64,000 bases of DNA from Pararge aegeria (Eukaryota > Arthropoda > Insecta > Lepidoptera > Nymphalidae): positions 9,310,001 through 9,374,000 of the forward strand of contig NC_053201.1 in assembly GCF_905163445.1 (NCBI RefSeq), in the 5' to 3' direction. Shown in pieces: positions 10,066 to 20,384 of the stretch. Every line of letters begins with the position of its first letter. The first letter of the stretch is position 1. Under the pieces are notes generated by a model. That model had not been told where the DNA came from and did no database searches. It was given only the letters and a program-made list of their open reading frames with translations. Made by a program: the position numbers and the translations under genes.

Positions 10066-10250
10066 TCATCATTATTCTCATCACTTCAACAGATTGAACT
10101 CCACTGCTGGACATAGATCTTTGGTAGGGAGTTCCAAAATTCTTGGGCCGTTTGTTTCCAGCGGCTCTTTGCGACTTGTTTGATGTCGTCTGTCCACCTC
10201 TTTGAGGGCCGACCCACGCTGCGTTTTCCGGGGACGCCATCGTCTTAGTC
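10066..10250 (-). pseudogene. RTE-type retrotransposon 3' fragment
   Basis: The minus-strand frame 10240-10055 shows AAWVGPQRGGQTTSNKSQRA, equivalent to the GPRxGxRPPxRWTDD..SR segment of RTE C-termini but degraded. It is followed by the CAGCAGTGGAGTTCAATC tail and ATGATGA repeats at about 10,068-10,080. It abuts the Metulj copy. Confidence 0.7.
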
Positions 10251-10579
10251 TACTCTTATTTTATGACATCCTAAAAATTCCAGAGACACTAATAAAACAA
10301 TAATAGTGATAATTAAGGTCTACGCCAATCTGTGCATTTCTTTTTAAATGTCTAAAATCGGTAGTTACATGGAACATTGATAAACATGTTTATCTACTGG
10401 ACCTGACCGAAGGAGCAGATAAAATACTGTTTATCGGCATAAAAATATCCTTATTTTTAACTCAATGTAGTCAAGGTGCAGAACGAGATTTCGATCTAAG
10501 GAAATCAATCTTCTTCTCCGTGAGATTTTATTTGTTTCCTGGTAAAAAATGCAATATTCAAACTGTATCTTATGTGTGT

Positions 10580-10678
10580 AGCCCAACCCTACGGTCTTTA
10601 CTTAAGGTCGTTACCAAAATCCTCTTTCCACGGTACGCTATCCTAAACCCGATACACAGAGATAGTTGAGATAAAACG
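10580..10678 (+). repeat. Direct repeat copy B (partner at 9,540)
   Basis: Diverged second copy of the 9,540-9,650 block, with the two Metulj/LINE/RTE inserts lying between the copies. Confidence 0.55.
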
Positions 10679-10679
10679 G

Positions 10680-11210
10680 CAGATTTACCACCCGAAGCGC
10701 ACTTATGTGTGCTAAAACGATTTTATTTATAAGCGGACACATAAATAGCAGGGCAATTTGCTATTTAGGAATGTTGCAGAACATTTAACTGAATTGTGCC
10801 CTTTAATTCTTTCCGCTATTCCGGTTATGTAGTACGTTGATTTAACATACGTTCTCAGAACTTATTGTGGTTCACATACTTCAAGAGCGTTACATTTCAA
10901 AATGAAAACAAAAAAACGATAAATGGCACTAAACGAAAACTTTAAATATTATTATAAATACACACACAAAATCCTGTAGAATGTGTGTTTTTTGGCCTAA
11001 CTGACGCTTGACTTATGCAATAGTTCACTGTAAACAGGTCTGGTCGCAAGACTAAGCTCAAGTGAGCTAAACAGCCTAGTTTAGACTTTCAAACCTTTCC
11101 TCAATTTATTAAAACAGAAACGTGTTTATTCACCTTAGAAAAGAGACATTTCAGATTGTGCGAAACTTTTGGTACACAGAAAATTTTACTTTTGTGTGCT
11201 AGACCATATA
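10680..11210. other. AT-rich stretch, nothing recognised
   Basis: No repeat family or coding-like frame was found. Confidence 0.4.
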
Positions 11211-11214
11211 TTAT

Positions 11215-11480
11215 CCTTTTTGATACTCCACCATAGGTGCTTTGCAATATTAGAGCTCTTCGAGACAGCTCTTCCGGGGAAGTACTTCCTTCTGCTAGCT
11301 TATTTCTGCCGCCAAGCAGCATTGATATGTTCCGATCTGAAGCACATAATGCATAACACCTACGCCGCAGGTTGATGGACACTGGGCGAGACTATGTAGG
11401 ACGAATAACTTGCATAACCTTGGGTACCATGCCCATAAGTGAACAGTTAGACGGCTTATATGTTTTTAAATATTAATGTT
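11215..11480 (+). repeat. Dispersed repeat family D
   Basis: Landmarks are AGCTCTTCGAGACAGCTCTTCC, GGGGAAGTACTTCC, TTTCTGCCGCCAAGCAGCATTG, TGTTCCGATCTGAAG, CGCAGGTTGATGGACACTGG and ATGTAGGACG. Overlapping frames on both strands here (68-93 codons) follow the repeat and are not genes. Other copies: 43,380, 44,865, 49,880, 52,485 and 53,140 (+), and 7,190 (-). Class unknown; a MITE or SINE-like element is possible. Confidence 0.6.
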
Positions 11481-11484
11481 AGTT

Positions 11485-12165
11485 GTTAATTATTATTATG
11501 TGTTTTCTAATTGGAATTATATTTAGGCCGACTTGAAATAAATGATCATTTGAATCGTTATATATCACTTCTATACATGAAAGATGTTGATGTTCCACTA
11601 AACATCAGGAGGTCCATCTGTTTGGGCCGTCAAATATATCTTCGGAAAAAAAACCGTTGACGTTGAATCATTTAGTAGATTAGATCTACGCAGATTATAG
11701 CACATCACTGTTACTAAGCAATTAGGTACTTTTAGTTTCTTCAAAACTATCATAGTTCCGTTAAAAGTTCCGAAACAAGCAATCCTACACAATCTTCCGG
11801 AGATCAGCTAGTTATTTCAAGTATTATGTAATAGCTTTCTGTTTAAGGCTTCGAAAAAAAGATTTTACCAACAATGATCCGAGTCATTCCCGCACAATTA
11901 TTGTGTTTCGAAGACGCCGTTGAGTGACAGTCACATCTGCAAAGTATTACCAGAGCTATCTTGAGAAAACAAATTATGTTCTTACTCGTAGATTTCATTT
12001 ATGCGAAAATTGAGAAGCTTGTGTTTATTTATTTGTTTTTTTGTTACAGGTAATTGCTTCTTTTGATCATCGCGGCTTTTTTGGTATTATATATATGTAG
12101 GTACTTTTAATTACTTTGTAATTTGTAATGTATTAATATTATTATTAATAAGAGCTCGATGTTAT
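11485..12165. other. AT-rich stretch, nothing recognised
   Basis: TTTTTGTTACAGGTAATTG at about 12,040 looks like an acceptor and a donor back to back, but no exon-like frame adjoins it. Confidence 0.4.
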
Positions 12166-12169
12166 TTTA

Positions 12170-12320
12170 ATTTAACGGTTTCTATTTGGTGTTAGTGATA
12201 GAAGCTGAAACCGAAGTACGCTAAATTCTCTTTCATCTCTCTTTCAAATCTCTTTATTAAACTGTTCCTACAGGATGCTGTAAAAACAAAAAAACGCGGA
12301 CGAAATCGCGGGCATTATTA
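12170..12320 (+). mobile_element. Helitron-like tail repeat, second copy
   Basis: GGTGTTAGTGATAGAAGCTGAAACCGAAGTACGCTAAATTCTC and AAACGCGGACGAAATCGCGGGC match 8,690-8,905. The CGCGGACGAARTCGCGGGC string is a very common lepidopteran repeat terminus. Confidence 0.45.
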
Positions 12321-12369
12321 ATAGGCTCGTGTTTGAAAGGCTAATTAGTTGAGAGTTTTCTAGTTATGT

Positions 12370-12570
12370 TTGTTGAAAATCGGTCAAAGATGGCCTCCGC
12401 CACAAAATTGGGGATTACAATTTTTTTCCACAATATCATAACACGATGATAAATTTTAAATCCAAGATGGCCGCCACGACGACTTAATTATTTTTTCATT
12501 TCCTCTATAGGTACGGGTATCTTTAAAATTTGATGTCAGGGGTTCTTAAATTTTCAATTTAACATGTGTG
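12370..12570 (+). repeat. CAAGATGGCCGCC-type dispersed repeat
   Basis: CAAAGATGGCCTCCGCCA and CCAAGATGGCCGCCACGACG lie 80 bp apart within one element, followed by GTACGGGTATCTTTAAAATTTGATGTC. The motif is widespread in invertebrate repeats; its family is not known to me. Confidence 0.5.
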
Positions 12571-12579
12571 TAGGAAGAA

Positions 12580-13285
12580 ACGTCAAGCTTTTGGGAACAC
12601 TATAGACCGACAGATTTACGTTAGGTAGGTACTACCAAGTTAATTTTGTTAACTTGACGAGTTATTAAGGGCCTGTAAAAGAAGCTTTAAGTATAAATTA
12701 ATTAATACGTAGATGTTAAGGATTAATATCACGTATGGAAGTTGAAGCGATCAAAGGATTACTGTGCTCCTTAAAGCGTAAGAGAGGATGTGTGAAATTC
12801 CATACGATGTGTTTAATACCTGCTCTTGAACGCTGGTCTGTTTGTGTGGATTTGTGGCCGATCTTTATGCAATAACCGGACAAGAGAGAGTTGAACTCGC
12901 ACACGGAGGGTTCCATATCACCGTGCCATATTAAACATTACAGAGTATTGCAATTATTATGATGTGCGAAGTCGCGAGGCAAGTGTACTTTCTAATTTAA
13001 TTTAATACTAATTATTTCTTGTTATATTGTCAACAGACACGGACGGTTGCACGCACAGCTAACGCTAATTGAATCTCGTTGACTCTCTTTGGGTATGGAA
13101 CCCTAAAACTTAAAATTAAACTTCGCGAAAAATATATATTATAATTAATGATGACTTCCAAACCTATTTGTACATAAGACGTGAATTATTTAGTCATCAT
13201 TATTGGCTTTACGGCCGGGGTCTGTGTCAGTCGATCTCTCTACAAAACAAAACTGTGTCCTAACTTAGAACTATACTTTAAGGGA
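12580..13285. other. Stretch without a supported gene
   Basis: A 66-codon minus frame at 12,716-12,916 (includes NSLLSGYCIKIGHKSTQTDQ) has no domain or splice context that convinces me. No repeat recognised. Confidence 0.35.
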
Positions 13286-13289
13286 TAGC

Positions 13290-13565
13290 GGTCCTATTTA
13301 CACTGGTTGCCTGAATTCATCATTGTGACCATCGATCGATTGCCGGCTCACTACAGGGCACGCGCCTTCTATTAACGCAAGAAATGGTTAAACCATAATC
13401 ATGCACTTTGCTGGCCAAGTGTGGATTAGTACCTATACTGCGCACGTTCATGAAAATATTATAGAGAACTCTGAGGCATGCTGGATTCCATACAATGTCT
13501 TTTACCTTTGCAAGTGATATTTGATAACCCCCTAAGTATGAGACCGAAGTCGTTACCCACTAGGA
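13290..13565 (-). mobile_element. S2 SINE, inverted and decayed
   Basis: On the plus strand: GTGACCATCGATCGATTGCCGGCTCACTACAGGGCACG, GCTGGCCAAGTGTGGATTAG, ATAGAGAACTCTGAGGCATGC, CTTTTACCTTTGCAAGTGATAT, then a decayed tRNA head CCCACTAGGACATCACAGC. This is the reverse of the S2 consensus order seen at 63,520. Confidence 0.65.
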
Positions 13566-13689
13566 CATCACAGCTTGATGACGACTTTGCCCTTTGCCGT
13601 AGTTCCGTGCCTCAGAGATAATACGTTCTGCTGTGGGTTTTAGTCCTTATCGCTAGACCTGATGATACCGTTACCTTAAGAGTCTAAAA

Positions 13690-13775
13690 GTAGCCGGATA
13701 AAACCCGCCAACCTGCGTTGGAGCAGCTTGATGGCTGAATCCTCTATATCCCTATCTCCGAGAGAGAAGGCTTTT
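13690..13775 (+). mobile_element. GGAGCAGC-type retroelement 3' remnant
   Basis: CCGCCAACCTGCGTTGGAGCAGCTTGATGG resembles CAACCTACATTGGAGCAGCGTGG at 34,890. It is a short relic of a common lepidopteran retroelement end. Confidence 0.45.
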
Positions 13776-13934
13776 ACCATTTGATTATGTTGTATAAGGA
13801 TATGTTTTGAAAAATCAAGAAACTATGAATTTACAATCATTTAAATTAACCTCCTATTGAATTTAAAAACGCAGGTCATTGTATGTCACGGTAAAATATG
13901 AATAATATTGTTAAACCGCACAAATAATCCCCGT

Positions 13935-14165
13935 GTAAATGAATTCAAATTCAAAATTCAAATTCAAAATTTCTTTATTCATGTAGGCCTATCACAGGCA
14001 CTTATGAAGCGTTCATACATAATTGTTTACATAATTGTAACGGGATGGTGATAACTTCGTTCGCCAACTTAAATCTAAAGCTACGAATGAATCACTTTAA
14101 AGGAAAAAACAGATTTTAGCGTAGGAATTTATAAGCTATGTTGCGTTACAATGCTATTATTTTCG
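13935..14165 (-). mobile_element. L1 LINE 3' end
   Basis: The tail (AAATTCAAA)n and TTTCTTTATTCATGTAGGCCTATCACAGGCACTTATGAAGCG lies at the left, so the element points to the minus strand. Then GGGATGGTGATAACTTCGTTCGCCAAC. The CATTTTGAATTT-type microsatellite tail is typical of this LINE. Confidence 0.75.
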
Positions 14166-14169
14166 AGTA

Positions 14170-15095
14170 TACAGCTAAAGAAAAAACGATTCCTGTCAAT
14201 GTAAAGAACCTTGTACTTGCAGATGCACTTACGGCGCTCGTGTTTTGTTTCCGTTCATTTCCGTCAGAGGTTTAAGCGCTGTCACGGACAAACTTACGTA
14301 TTTAAATCCGTGTTGATTGATGACGGAATTCCGTGGATCCACTTACCTGGGTGTTTTTAAAAGGTTTATACCCTTTAAATTTTACGTTGTGGTATGCTGA
14401 GAATTTACCGTTAATTTATTATTTTTGTAGTTTTGTCATTTATTTAACGAATGATAAATGCATAGATCAGCGGAAATCCGTTCGGTGGCATAGTAGTGGA
14501 TTAATTATATTTAAACTATGGTTGTGATTAATAATCGGTGTTAGAGTAATGGATTAGGACTTAAGACTCCGATTGGGACGAACCGTCAACCGAATTCAGT
14601 CCTGGGCAAGAAAGTTAATGATCCGTTAAATATGTCATAACAGATGGTTAGTGTCGATTCATTGGTCAATATAGGCACATAAAAAATAACTTTTTTGAAA
14701 AGCCCTGCACTTATACCTACATAGGAAAAATCCCTTAATTTCTCGGTGAACAAAATTCTGAGCACGCTATTGCAATAAAAAAAATAACGTGTGGACTTAT
14801 TCACCGCGGGTAACACCGCAGGGCGCATATAGTATGCCATAAGCCGGCTTCAGCTACTTTCCTCTGACTTGTCATGAATAATTTTAAATACAATGCAATA
14901 ACAAAATGTCGTGACACTGACGCTACCCCATCTACACCGCATTTGAATTAATGCATCCGGCGCATGAATGCATTATTATCTGTACAAATATAAATTAATG
15001 GACTTACGGTTAACGATGAATTATGTTGGTAGCGTAATTAAAACCGTTGATAATGATATATTAACTTACCGCGTGACGTACTAACTGATAGGTGT
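14170..15095. other. AT-rich stretch, nothing recognised
   Basis: Two frames of 64 and 84 codons (14,333-14,527 +; 14,586-14,840 -) look like chance: no motifs, and AT-driven composition. Confidence 0.4.
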
Positions 15096-15099
15096 AACT

Positions 15100-15255
15100 C
15101 CGTTTAACTGCACTTCGGTGAGTGAGCTCAGGAACTTCACAATCTTGTTCCTTAGTGCCCGTACTTTTTTAGGCAAGCGTGCTCAAACCTTTTCATTGTT
15201 TTCTAACGGGCATGATTATCGTCAAGCGCTGGCATATCGTTAATAAAATAAATAT
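15100..15255 (+). mobile_element. LINE 3' end (same family as 54,484)
   Basis: TAGGCAAGCGTGCTC...GGGCATGATTATCGTCAAGCGCTGGCATATCGTTAATAAAATAAAT matches the 3' UTR and A-rich end of the copy at 54,484-54,630. Confidence 0.65.
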
Positions 15256-15337
15256 AAAAACAAATTTGATACCCCTAACTAGTCTTGGATTTCAATCTGA
15301 CATAGTTGCAGGTTATGCAGTCTAAGCTGGTTCAGGG

Positions 15338-15405
15338 CAGTGGCGTGCATAGAAAGTATGCACATTGTATGCAGATGATATAAAATGAAAAAAAACTCCA
15401 GTAGG
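15338..15405 (+). mobile_element. hAT-like MITE, 5' fragment
   Basis: It begins with the terminal motif CAGTGGCGTGCATAG, as at 23,761, 40,714 and 46,939, then ATGCAGATGATATAAAATGAA as in the 40,714 copy. The 3' end is missing because an L1 LINE end starts at 15,405. Confidence 0.65.
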
Positions 15406-15580
15406 TACAATGGTGATAACAAAAAAAAAACACCCGGCTAAGTTTGTTGTGGGCTTCTGCTTAGACCAGGACGCGTTTGGAACCTTCGTAAATATAGTTT
15501 TAAATTTACGAATATGTTTATTGCCATCAGCTCACTACCGTGTATAACTTGAATAAAGAGATTTTTGACTTTGACTTTGT
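15405..15580 (+). mobile_element. L1 LINE 3' end
   Basis: GATAACAAAAAAAAAACACCCGGCTAAGTTTGTTGTGGGC..CTTAGACCAGG, then GAATAAAGAGATTTTTGACTTTGACTTTG as signal and tail. Confidence 0.7.
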
Positions 15581-15582
15581 CA

Positions 15583-15740
15583 TCATCATCATTGCTACAC
15601 TATATAACAGTCCACTGCTAGACTAAAGGCATCTTCCAATGTAAGGGACGGTAGTAGTAGCACCGAGGACGTCTCGTACCACTCCCGCAGGAAGAGGCGA
15701 GGTGTTCACAACTGTAATCTGATCTGCCCACGAAACATAA
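15583..15740 (-). mobile_element. Stacked retroelement relics (CAGTGGACTG tail and family E fragment)
   Basis: CATCATCATCATTG..ACAGTCCACTGCTAGAC is an inverted version of the tail at 1,155. Next, AGTAGTAGCACCGAGGACG..ACTCCCGCAGGAAGAGGCGAGG is the reverse of the CCCGCGGGTGTCCTACGAG repeat at 29,960 (also at 47,100). Confidence 0.5.
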
Positions 15741-15754
15741 TACTTTCTTTCAAT

Positions 15755-15890
15755 ATATTCAATAATAATATAAAATTAGGCGACAAGACCTAAACAAGTT
15801 TTTAATTATTTCTTATTTGTAAATGTGTTTCTTTGTATTTTGTTTTTGTGTGTGCAATAAAGAATTTAATAATAATAATAATATTCAAAT
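15755..15890 (+). mobile_element. L3-type LINE tail with (AAT)n
   Basis: TTTGTATTTTGTTTTTGTGTGTGCAATAAAGAATTTAATAATAATAAT is a LINE 3' terminus with an AATAAA signal and trinucleotide tail. Confidence 0.6.
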
Positions 15891-16296
15891 TAAAATGAAA
15901 CATTCAAATTACGTTAATCAAAATAACTTGTAGTTATTATTTTCTCTTTGACTATTTACTTCATACCACTTTCATTTCGACCTATTCGTGACATATTACC
16001 TATTCTGTAAGCCCTTTTAATTGATTACGGTAATCCGCTTTAATAAATTGAATTCTGTGTTCAATCCACAGTTAGTACACGCGATACTGTCATAACGCCA
16101 AAAATATTAACAATTAGCCCTAAAATCTTTTTTGTTTGATTGTTATTGTTAATTATATTATGTTAGGAATATTAATTAAAACTTTTTTTGTTGCGTGCTT
16201 TACAAAATATAAACGGCGAGTTACCTATATTGTGTTTTAAAAATGTCACCGGTAATAACAACTGTTCGGACGGGTTAACATTAAATCATAACGGGG

Positions 16297-16455
16297 TACC
16301 GCTGTTGTGCAGTGGTCAGCACTGACTGGAAGGTCCCGGTTTCAATTCAGGGAAAAAATAATTTGGTAATTTCCTCTGTTCTAGCTAGTAACCACCCTAC
16401 GGACAAAAACATACCGCTAAATTTATGCCCATTTTCTAAGTGAAAAACAAGGCTA
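16297..16455 (+). mobile_element. SINE family C, 5' part
   Basis: Decayed tRNA head (CGCTGTTGTGCAGTGGTCAGC, then AAGGTCCCGGTTTCAATTC), followed by CTCTGTTCTAGCTAGTAACCACCCTACGGACAAAAACATACCGCTAA. The rest of this SINE may continue at 16,840-17,000, after the Metulj copy. Confidence 0.6.
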
Positions 16456-16516
16456 TATAAGTAATGCCTAATCTAAGGCAATTCCTAGGCATACATCCAC
16501 CGTTCACCAATAGTTA

Positions 16517-16790
16517 ATGACGGCCGACTGGCGCAGTGGGCAGCGACCCTGCTTTCTGAGTCCAAGGCCGTGGGTTCGATTCCCACATCTGGAAAATGTT
16601 TGTGTGATGAGCATTAAGTGTTTTTCAGTGTCTGGGTGTTTATATGTATTTTCTAAGTATTTATGTATATATAATTCATAAAAATATTCATCTGTCATCT
16701 TAGTACCCATAACACAAGCTACGCTTACTTTGGGGCTAGGTGGCGATGTGTGTATTGTCGTAGTATATTTATTTATATTATTATAGTTAT
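16517..16790 (+). mobile_element. Metulj-like SINE, near full length
   Basis: This is the best-preserved copy. The head GGCCGACTGGCGCAGTGGGC (A-box region) and CCGTGGGTTCGATTCCCAC (B-box) is a tRNA-derived pol III promoter. The body TGTGTGATGAGCATTAAGTG, GTGTCTGGGTGTTTATATGT and CATCTTAGTACCCATAACAC follows, with a GTAGTATATTTATTTATATT end. A minus-strand frame of about 100 codons across it is a shadow. Confidence 0.85.
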
Positions 16791-16837
16791 CACCTAAGAG
16801 ATGGTAAAACATTTTTTTCTAAAGACATCGCCTCAAT

Positions 16838-17000
16838 CATTAGGCATTCGAATGAGGCGATGCCTAGCTTTAAGGTAAGCGTTACTATACGATGTCGCGT
16901 AGAAACCGATTAGGGATGTCTAGTATACCCCTTTAGCCGATTACTAGCTTAAGACCAAATGTTATTGCAATCGAGACTAAACCTCTGGAATAAAAAAAAT
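16838..17000 (+). mobile_element. SINE family C, 3' part
   Basis: ATACGATGTCGCGTAGAAACCGATTAGGG, ACCCCTTTAGCC, GTTATTGCAATC, and a GGAATAAAAAAAATA end. It matches the 3' half of family C at 18,502. The Metulj copy probably inserted into one family C element. Confidence 0.55.
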
Positions 17001-17064
17001 ATCTGTTGGATGAGAAAGAGAGAAAAATAATTGTTTTCCTCTTCAAAACAAACACTTAAAGAAT

Positions 17065-17300
17065 GAAGTAGGAATTAAAAGGCGGCCTTATCGCTAAGTA
17101 GCGATCTCTGCCAGGCAATCTTAGGATTAGGAAAACTAAAAAGAAAAACGAACACATGGGGTACACCGTTTAAAACGTACATACGAATTACTACATACTA
17201 ATACATAAACCAGACTACAAAAATACAACAATACTATTAATAAATATAAAAATATATATATACTAATACATACTTTAACATACCATTAATACTTAAATGA
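17065..17300 (-). mobile_element. L3 LINE fragment, inverted
   Basis: AAAGGCGGCCTTATCGCTAAGTAGCGATCTCTGCCAGGCAATC is the reverse of the L3 signature. The flank with ACATACTAATACATAAAC..ACAAAAATACAAC is shared with 20,385-20,800. Confidence 0.7.
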
Positions 17301-17304
17301 GTTA

Positions 17305-18495
17305 GAGTAGATAAATAAATAATAGTCGTCTTTATTGAGCGAGGCAATGAGCCTTAACAGTATTTTTAAATATGACGTCGACTTTCTTATGTTCAAAAGG
17401 ATTGCATTCCACACAGTAGCTTTGGCAATGCTTCTGCTTTTAATCGGCTCAAATACCGTTTACAATGCTGACAACAAAACGAACCAACAATTATATTTTA
17501 CGATGTTAGTTTCCGTTAAGTTACGAGTATAACACAAGCCAGATTGTTATTGATCTATTTAGAAAATATTGAATATTTAGATTAGAACTTCAATATCAAT
17601 GAATCTTGTGGTGACGACACAACATGTAGGTATTATGGCTGGCGTAGGTCAGGCAGCAATCGCGAACATATCACATGCTAGGCAATAATGATGGATTCCA
17701 TAGGTACATATCAACATTAATGATGAATATCATTACTATCCAATCCATTATCCCATAATCAATTAAGTCCGGTCCACTCTAACAAAACAACATATTTGAA
17801 TCTAATGCAATACAGCTGAGTGCATTTCCTTCGTGTCGTGTTATGCTTGGATACACTGCCATCATCTGAACTCTATGATTATACCGATAGGGTTGAAATT
17901 GTAGTGATTTATTACATGTCAACGGTCATAATCCATCATGGGGAAGTGTCGGGTGAACATAACTATTTAGGAAATGGGTGCTTTAGTAATTAATTACAGA
18001 GTCTAAGCAAATTAAATTCTGTAAGTAATATGTCAGCGGATCCAACTCGGCTGGACCTGGTGCGCGGAACTTCGCGTATTATTTTACTAATCACCAGATT
18101 TTCGATTACAACTTCTTAGAATTATTTTTTTCCACATACAATTTCATTCGCTATTCTACACAATACACCCCGATACACCGCATCGCATCGCACGGTTGCC
18201 CTATCTAGCCCTAAGGGGCTAAACGTATTTTAGATAACCTTCTATAACGATTAATGATGTCATTCAGAGATAAGCGAGATTTGAGAAGTAAAGAAACTAA
18301 CTTTCCGGATTTGCTATGTAAAAGTATAACTTTTTTTACTTCATATTATTTTAATTAATTTTGTCAGCCCTTTATATAAAGTATTTTTATAATCTTCTCT
18401 TTGTATATGGATTTTTTTGTTATTCCTTCTGCATTTGGGAACTTAACGTAAAACAAAGTTAACTGCCTCAAATAATTCTAAAAGATGGGGAAGTA
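17305..18495. other. Stretch without a supported gene
   Basis: A 65-codon frame at 17,335-17,532 (+) has a hydrophobic middle but no further support. G+C-richer patches at about 18,040-18,075 and 18,165-18,215 show no motif. Confidence 0.35.
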
Positions 18496-18501
18496 ACTTC
18501 T

Positions 18502-18722
18502 ATTGCCGTGGTTACCCTTACCCTACCAACAAAGACATGCCGCTAAGAGATTTTGCGTTTGGTACGATGTCGCGCGGAAACCGTTAGGGGTATGGGTTTA
18601 ATATTAATGCCTTACCCCTAACAGGTTAGCCCGTCACGATCTTAGACTGAATAATCACTGACTAGCAGGTAAGGTTGCAGTAAAGGGCTAACTTGTAGTG
18701 GAATAAATAAAAGTTAAGTTTT
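18502..18722 (+). mobile_element. SINE family C, 3' two thirds
   Basis: GCCGTGGTTACCCTTACCCTACC, AAAGACATGCCGCTAAG, GTACGATGTCGCGCGGAAACCG, TAACAGGTTAGCCCG, CATCTTAGACTG-type GATCTTAGACTG, GGGCTAACTTGTAGTGGAATAA. It ends in an A-rich tail. Confidence 0.75.
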
Positions 18723-18754
18723 TCTAGATTACCATCCTTATTACTATTCTACTA

Positions 18755-18850
18755 CAGGGAGCGGGTCTCAGAATGAGAAGGCTTTTAGGCCGTAGTCCAC
18801 CACGCTGGCCAAGTGCGGAAGACTTCAAACGCCTTTGAGAACAAGGTGGA
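18755..18850 (-). mobile_element. S2 SINE 3' fragment, inverted
   Basis: GAGCGGGTCTCAGAATGAGAAGG, then CCGTAGTCCACCACGCTGGCC, AAGTGCGGAAGACTTC. It is cut off by the M1 MITE just downstream. Confidence 0.65.
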
Positions 18851-18892
18851 GATCTCTAAATGAAGCATGGTCGCTTTATTGAGAAAAACTAT

Positions 18893-19140
18893 TCGATAGA
18901 AGCGGGCGTTACTTTGCGGAAATCCATGATATATTATTAAAATTAATTCGCTATACTCGGCGAAAAGCAGAAGAATCTGTATGGTGTAAATTATAATTTC
19001 TTCAATCCCTATACTCCACACCAAACAGATCTTCGGCAATGCACCTTCTACGAACGTTTCACTACGAAAACGGAGCGTCGAAACGAAAGTCTTAACTATA
19101 AATTGAAAGTATTGCATTTTAAAATGAATTTTCATAATAA
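18893..19140 (+). mobile_element. M1 MITE copy 2
   Basis: Left terminus GATAGAAGCGGGCGTTACTTTGCGGAAATCC is intact; its inverse forms the right ends at 61,600 and 62,559. Then GCTATACTCGGCG, GGAGAATCTGTATGGTGTAA-like body and TTTTCATAATAAAAAAAA. Minus-strand frame 18,785-19,135 is a shadow. Confidence 0.75.
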
Positions 19141-19189
19141 AAAAAAAAAAACTAACTGTGGCGCTCTCCGTCAGCGTACAAATCCCGTG

Positions 19190-19335
19190 GCACTAGTAGA
19201 GTTTATTTTCCTGAGATAAAATGTAGTCTATGCTACTTCTCCATCCTTTCAATTCCTTTCCTTTGTTAGAGCGTAAAGACAGGACAAACAAATTAATAAA
19301 CACACTTTTGCGATTATAATATTAGAAAGGATAAA
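19190..19335 (+). repeat. GTAGTCTATG-type dispersed repeat
   Basis: AAAATGTAGTCTATGCTACTTCTCC...CGTAAAGACAGGACAAACAAATT..TTATAATATTAG. This layout recurs degenerately at 27,780, 46,470, 50,310 and 57,200; the AGTCTATG..ACAGACAGAC..TATAATATTAGTA order is common in lepidopteran Helitron-like repeats. Confidence 0.4.
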
Positions 19336-19359
19336 ATTAAAGAACGGCTTTCAAACGGC

Positions 19360-19490
19360 ATGAAAGTTTGGTAGACTTGTCAGGTCACACGCCTTTTAGA
19401 ACATTATGGAGAACTCACGGACGTGCAGGTTTACTCATGATGTTTTCCTTCACCTTAACTCGCTCTCTCCAAAAGGGAGGGCAAATCCAT
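19360..19490 (-). mobile_element. S2 SINE middle fragment, inverted
   Basis: TCACACGCCTTTTAGAACATTATGGAGAACTC and GTGCAGGTTTACTCATGATGTTTTCCTTCACC are the reverse of the S2 body. Confidence 0.65.
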
Positions 19491-19969
19491 AATCAAAAGG
19501 CTACCATATTTCATCCATATTTCATCATAAATCTGTGTATACCTGAAATGGGGAATCTCTGAGTAGGTGCCCAAAAAATTTTACCCCGGCCATTCCTGAA
19601 GTCAAATGACTAGTGCAGAGAGATGATACTTGTGTTTACAGCTTATATATCATATCGTATTCCAATTTTGAATGGATTAGTTTCTATTGTCTGACATGCC
19701 AAACATTTAATTACAACTACATGACATCGGGTGATGCATGATAATGAGAAAATGCCATTTTGCAATACAATAGTTAACTAACTGGTGAAAATAAATCAAA
19801 CATGAATTAACATAACATAACCATTTACTAGTGTAACTATGTGAGGGCATGTTCATAGCAAATCATATAAATATAATGATATAATATAGCAAAAATTTTC
19901 CGTCGTAAATTCCTATCATCCAACAGTAATCGTTGAATGTTTTGAGTTATGGTTCCCAAAAGGTCATTA

Positions 19970-20180
19970 GCTATTAGCTTCATAAGAGTCTTCTTAGTCG
20001 TAGTCTGGTGGGAGGCTTCGGCCGTGGCTACTTACCACGATACCCACTAAGACGTGCCGCCAAGCGATTAACGCTGTCGCCGAACCTATTACGGGTTGCG
20101 GCTTAATATAAATGCCATACAACTTACTTGTTACCCTGCTGGCATCTTAGACTGTCTCTTTACTGGGTCCCTGGAACTAC
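19970..20180 (+). mobile_element. SINE family C, decayed
   Basis: GTCTGGTGGGAGGCTTCGGCCGTGGC, ACTAAGACGTGCCGCCAAGCG and GGCATCTTAGACTG are in family C order. Confidence 0.6.
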
Positions 20181-20384
20181 TCTGCAAAAAAAGCTTTACT
20201 ACTAAAATATCCTTTTAACAATGGAAAGCAACACTATTTTCAGACCTGCCATTTTATTTGTGAGATGGTGATAACACAAGCTTCCTCGACTTTTAATCAA
20301 TTTTTATTATTGTTACTATCATTATTTATTTGTAAACCACATCAAGTTAAGAATGAACCAAAGAAAATAGAAACGTGAAGAAAG

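Noticed and set aside
11101..11382. Overlapping frames on both strands (68 and 93 codons)
   Set aside because: They coincide with family D, which recurs many times without a conserved frame.
16504..16812. 102-codon minus frame
   Set aside because: It is antisense to the Metulj-like SINE and follows its sequence exactly.
18785..19135. 116-codon minus frame
   Set aside because: Covers an S2 SINE relic and an M1 MITE; open only because of their inverted structure.
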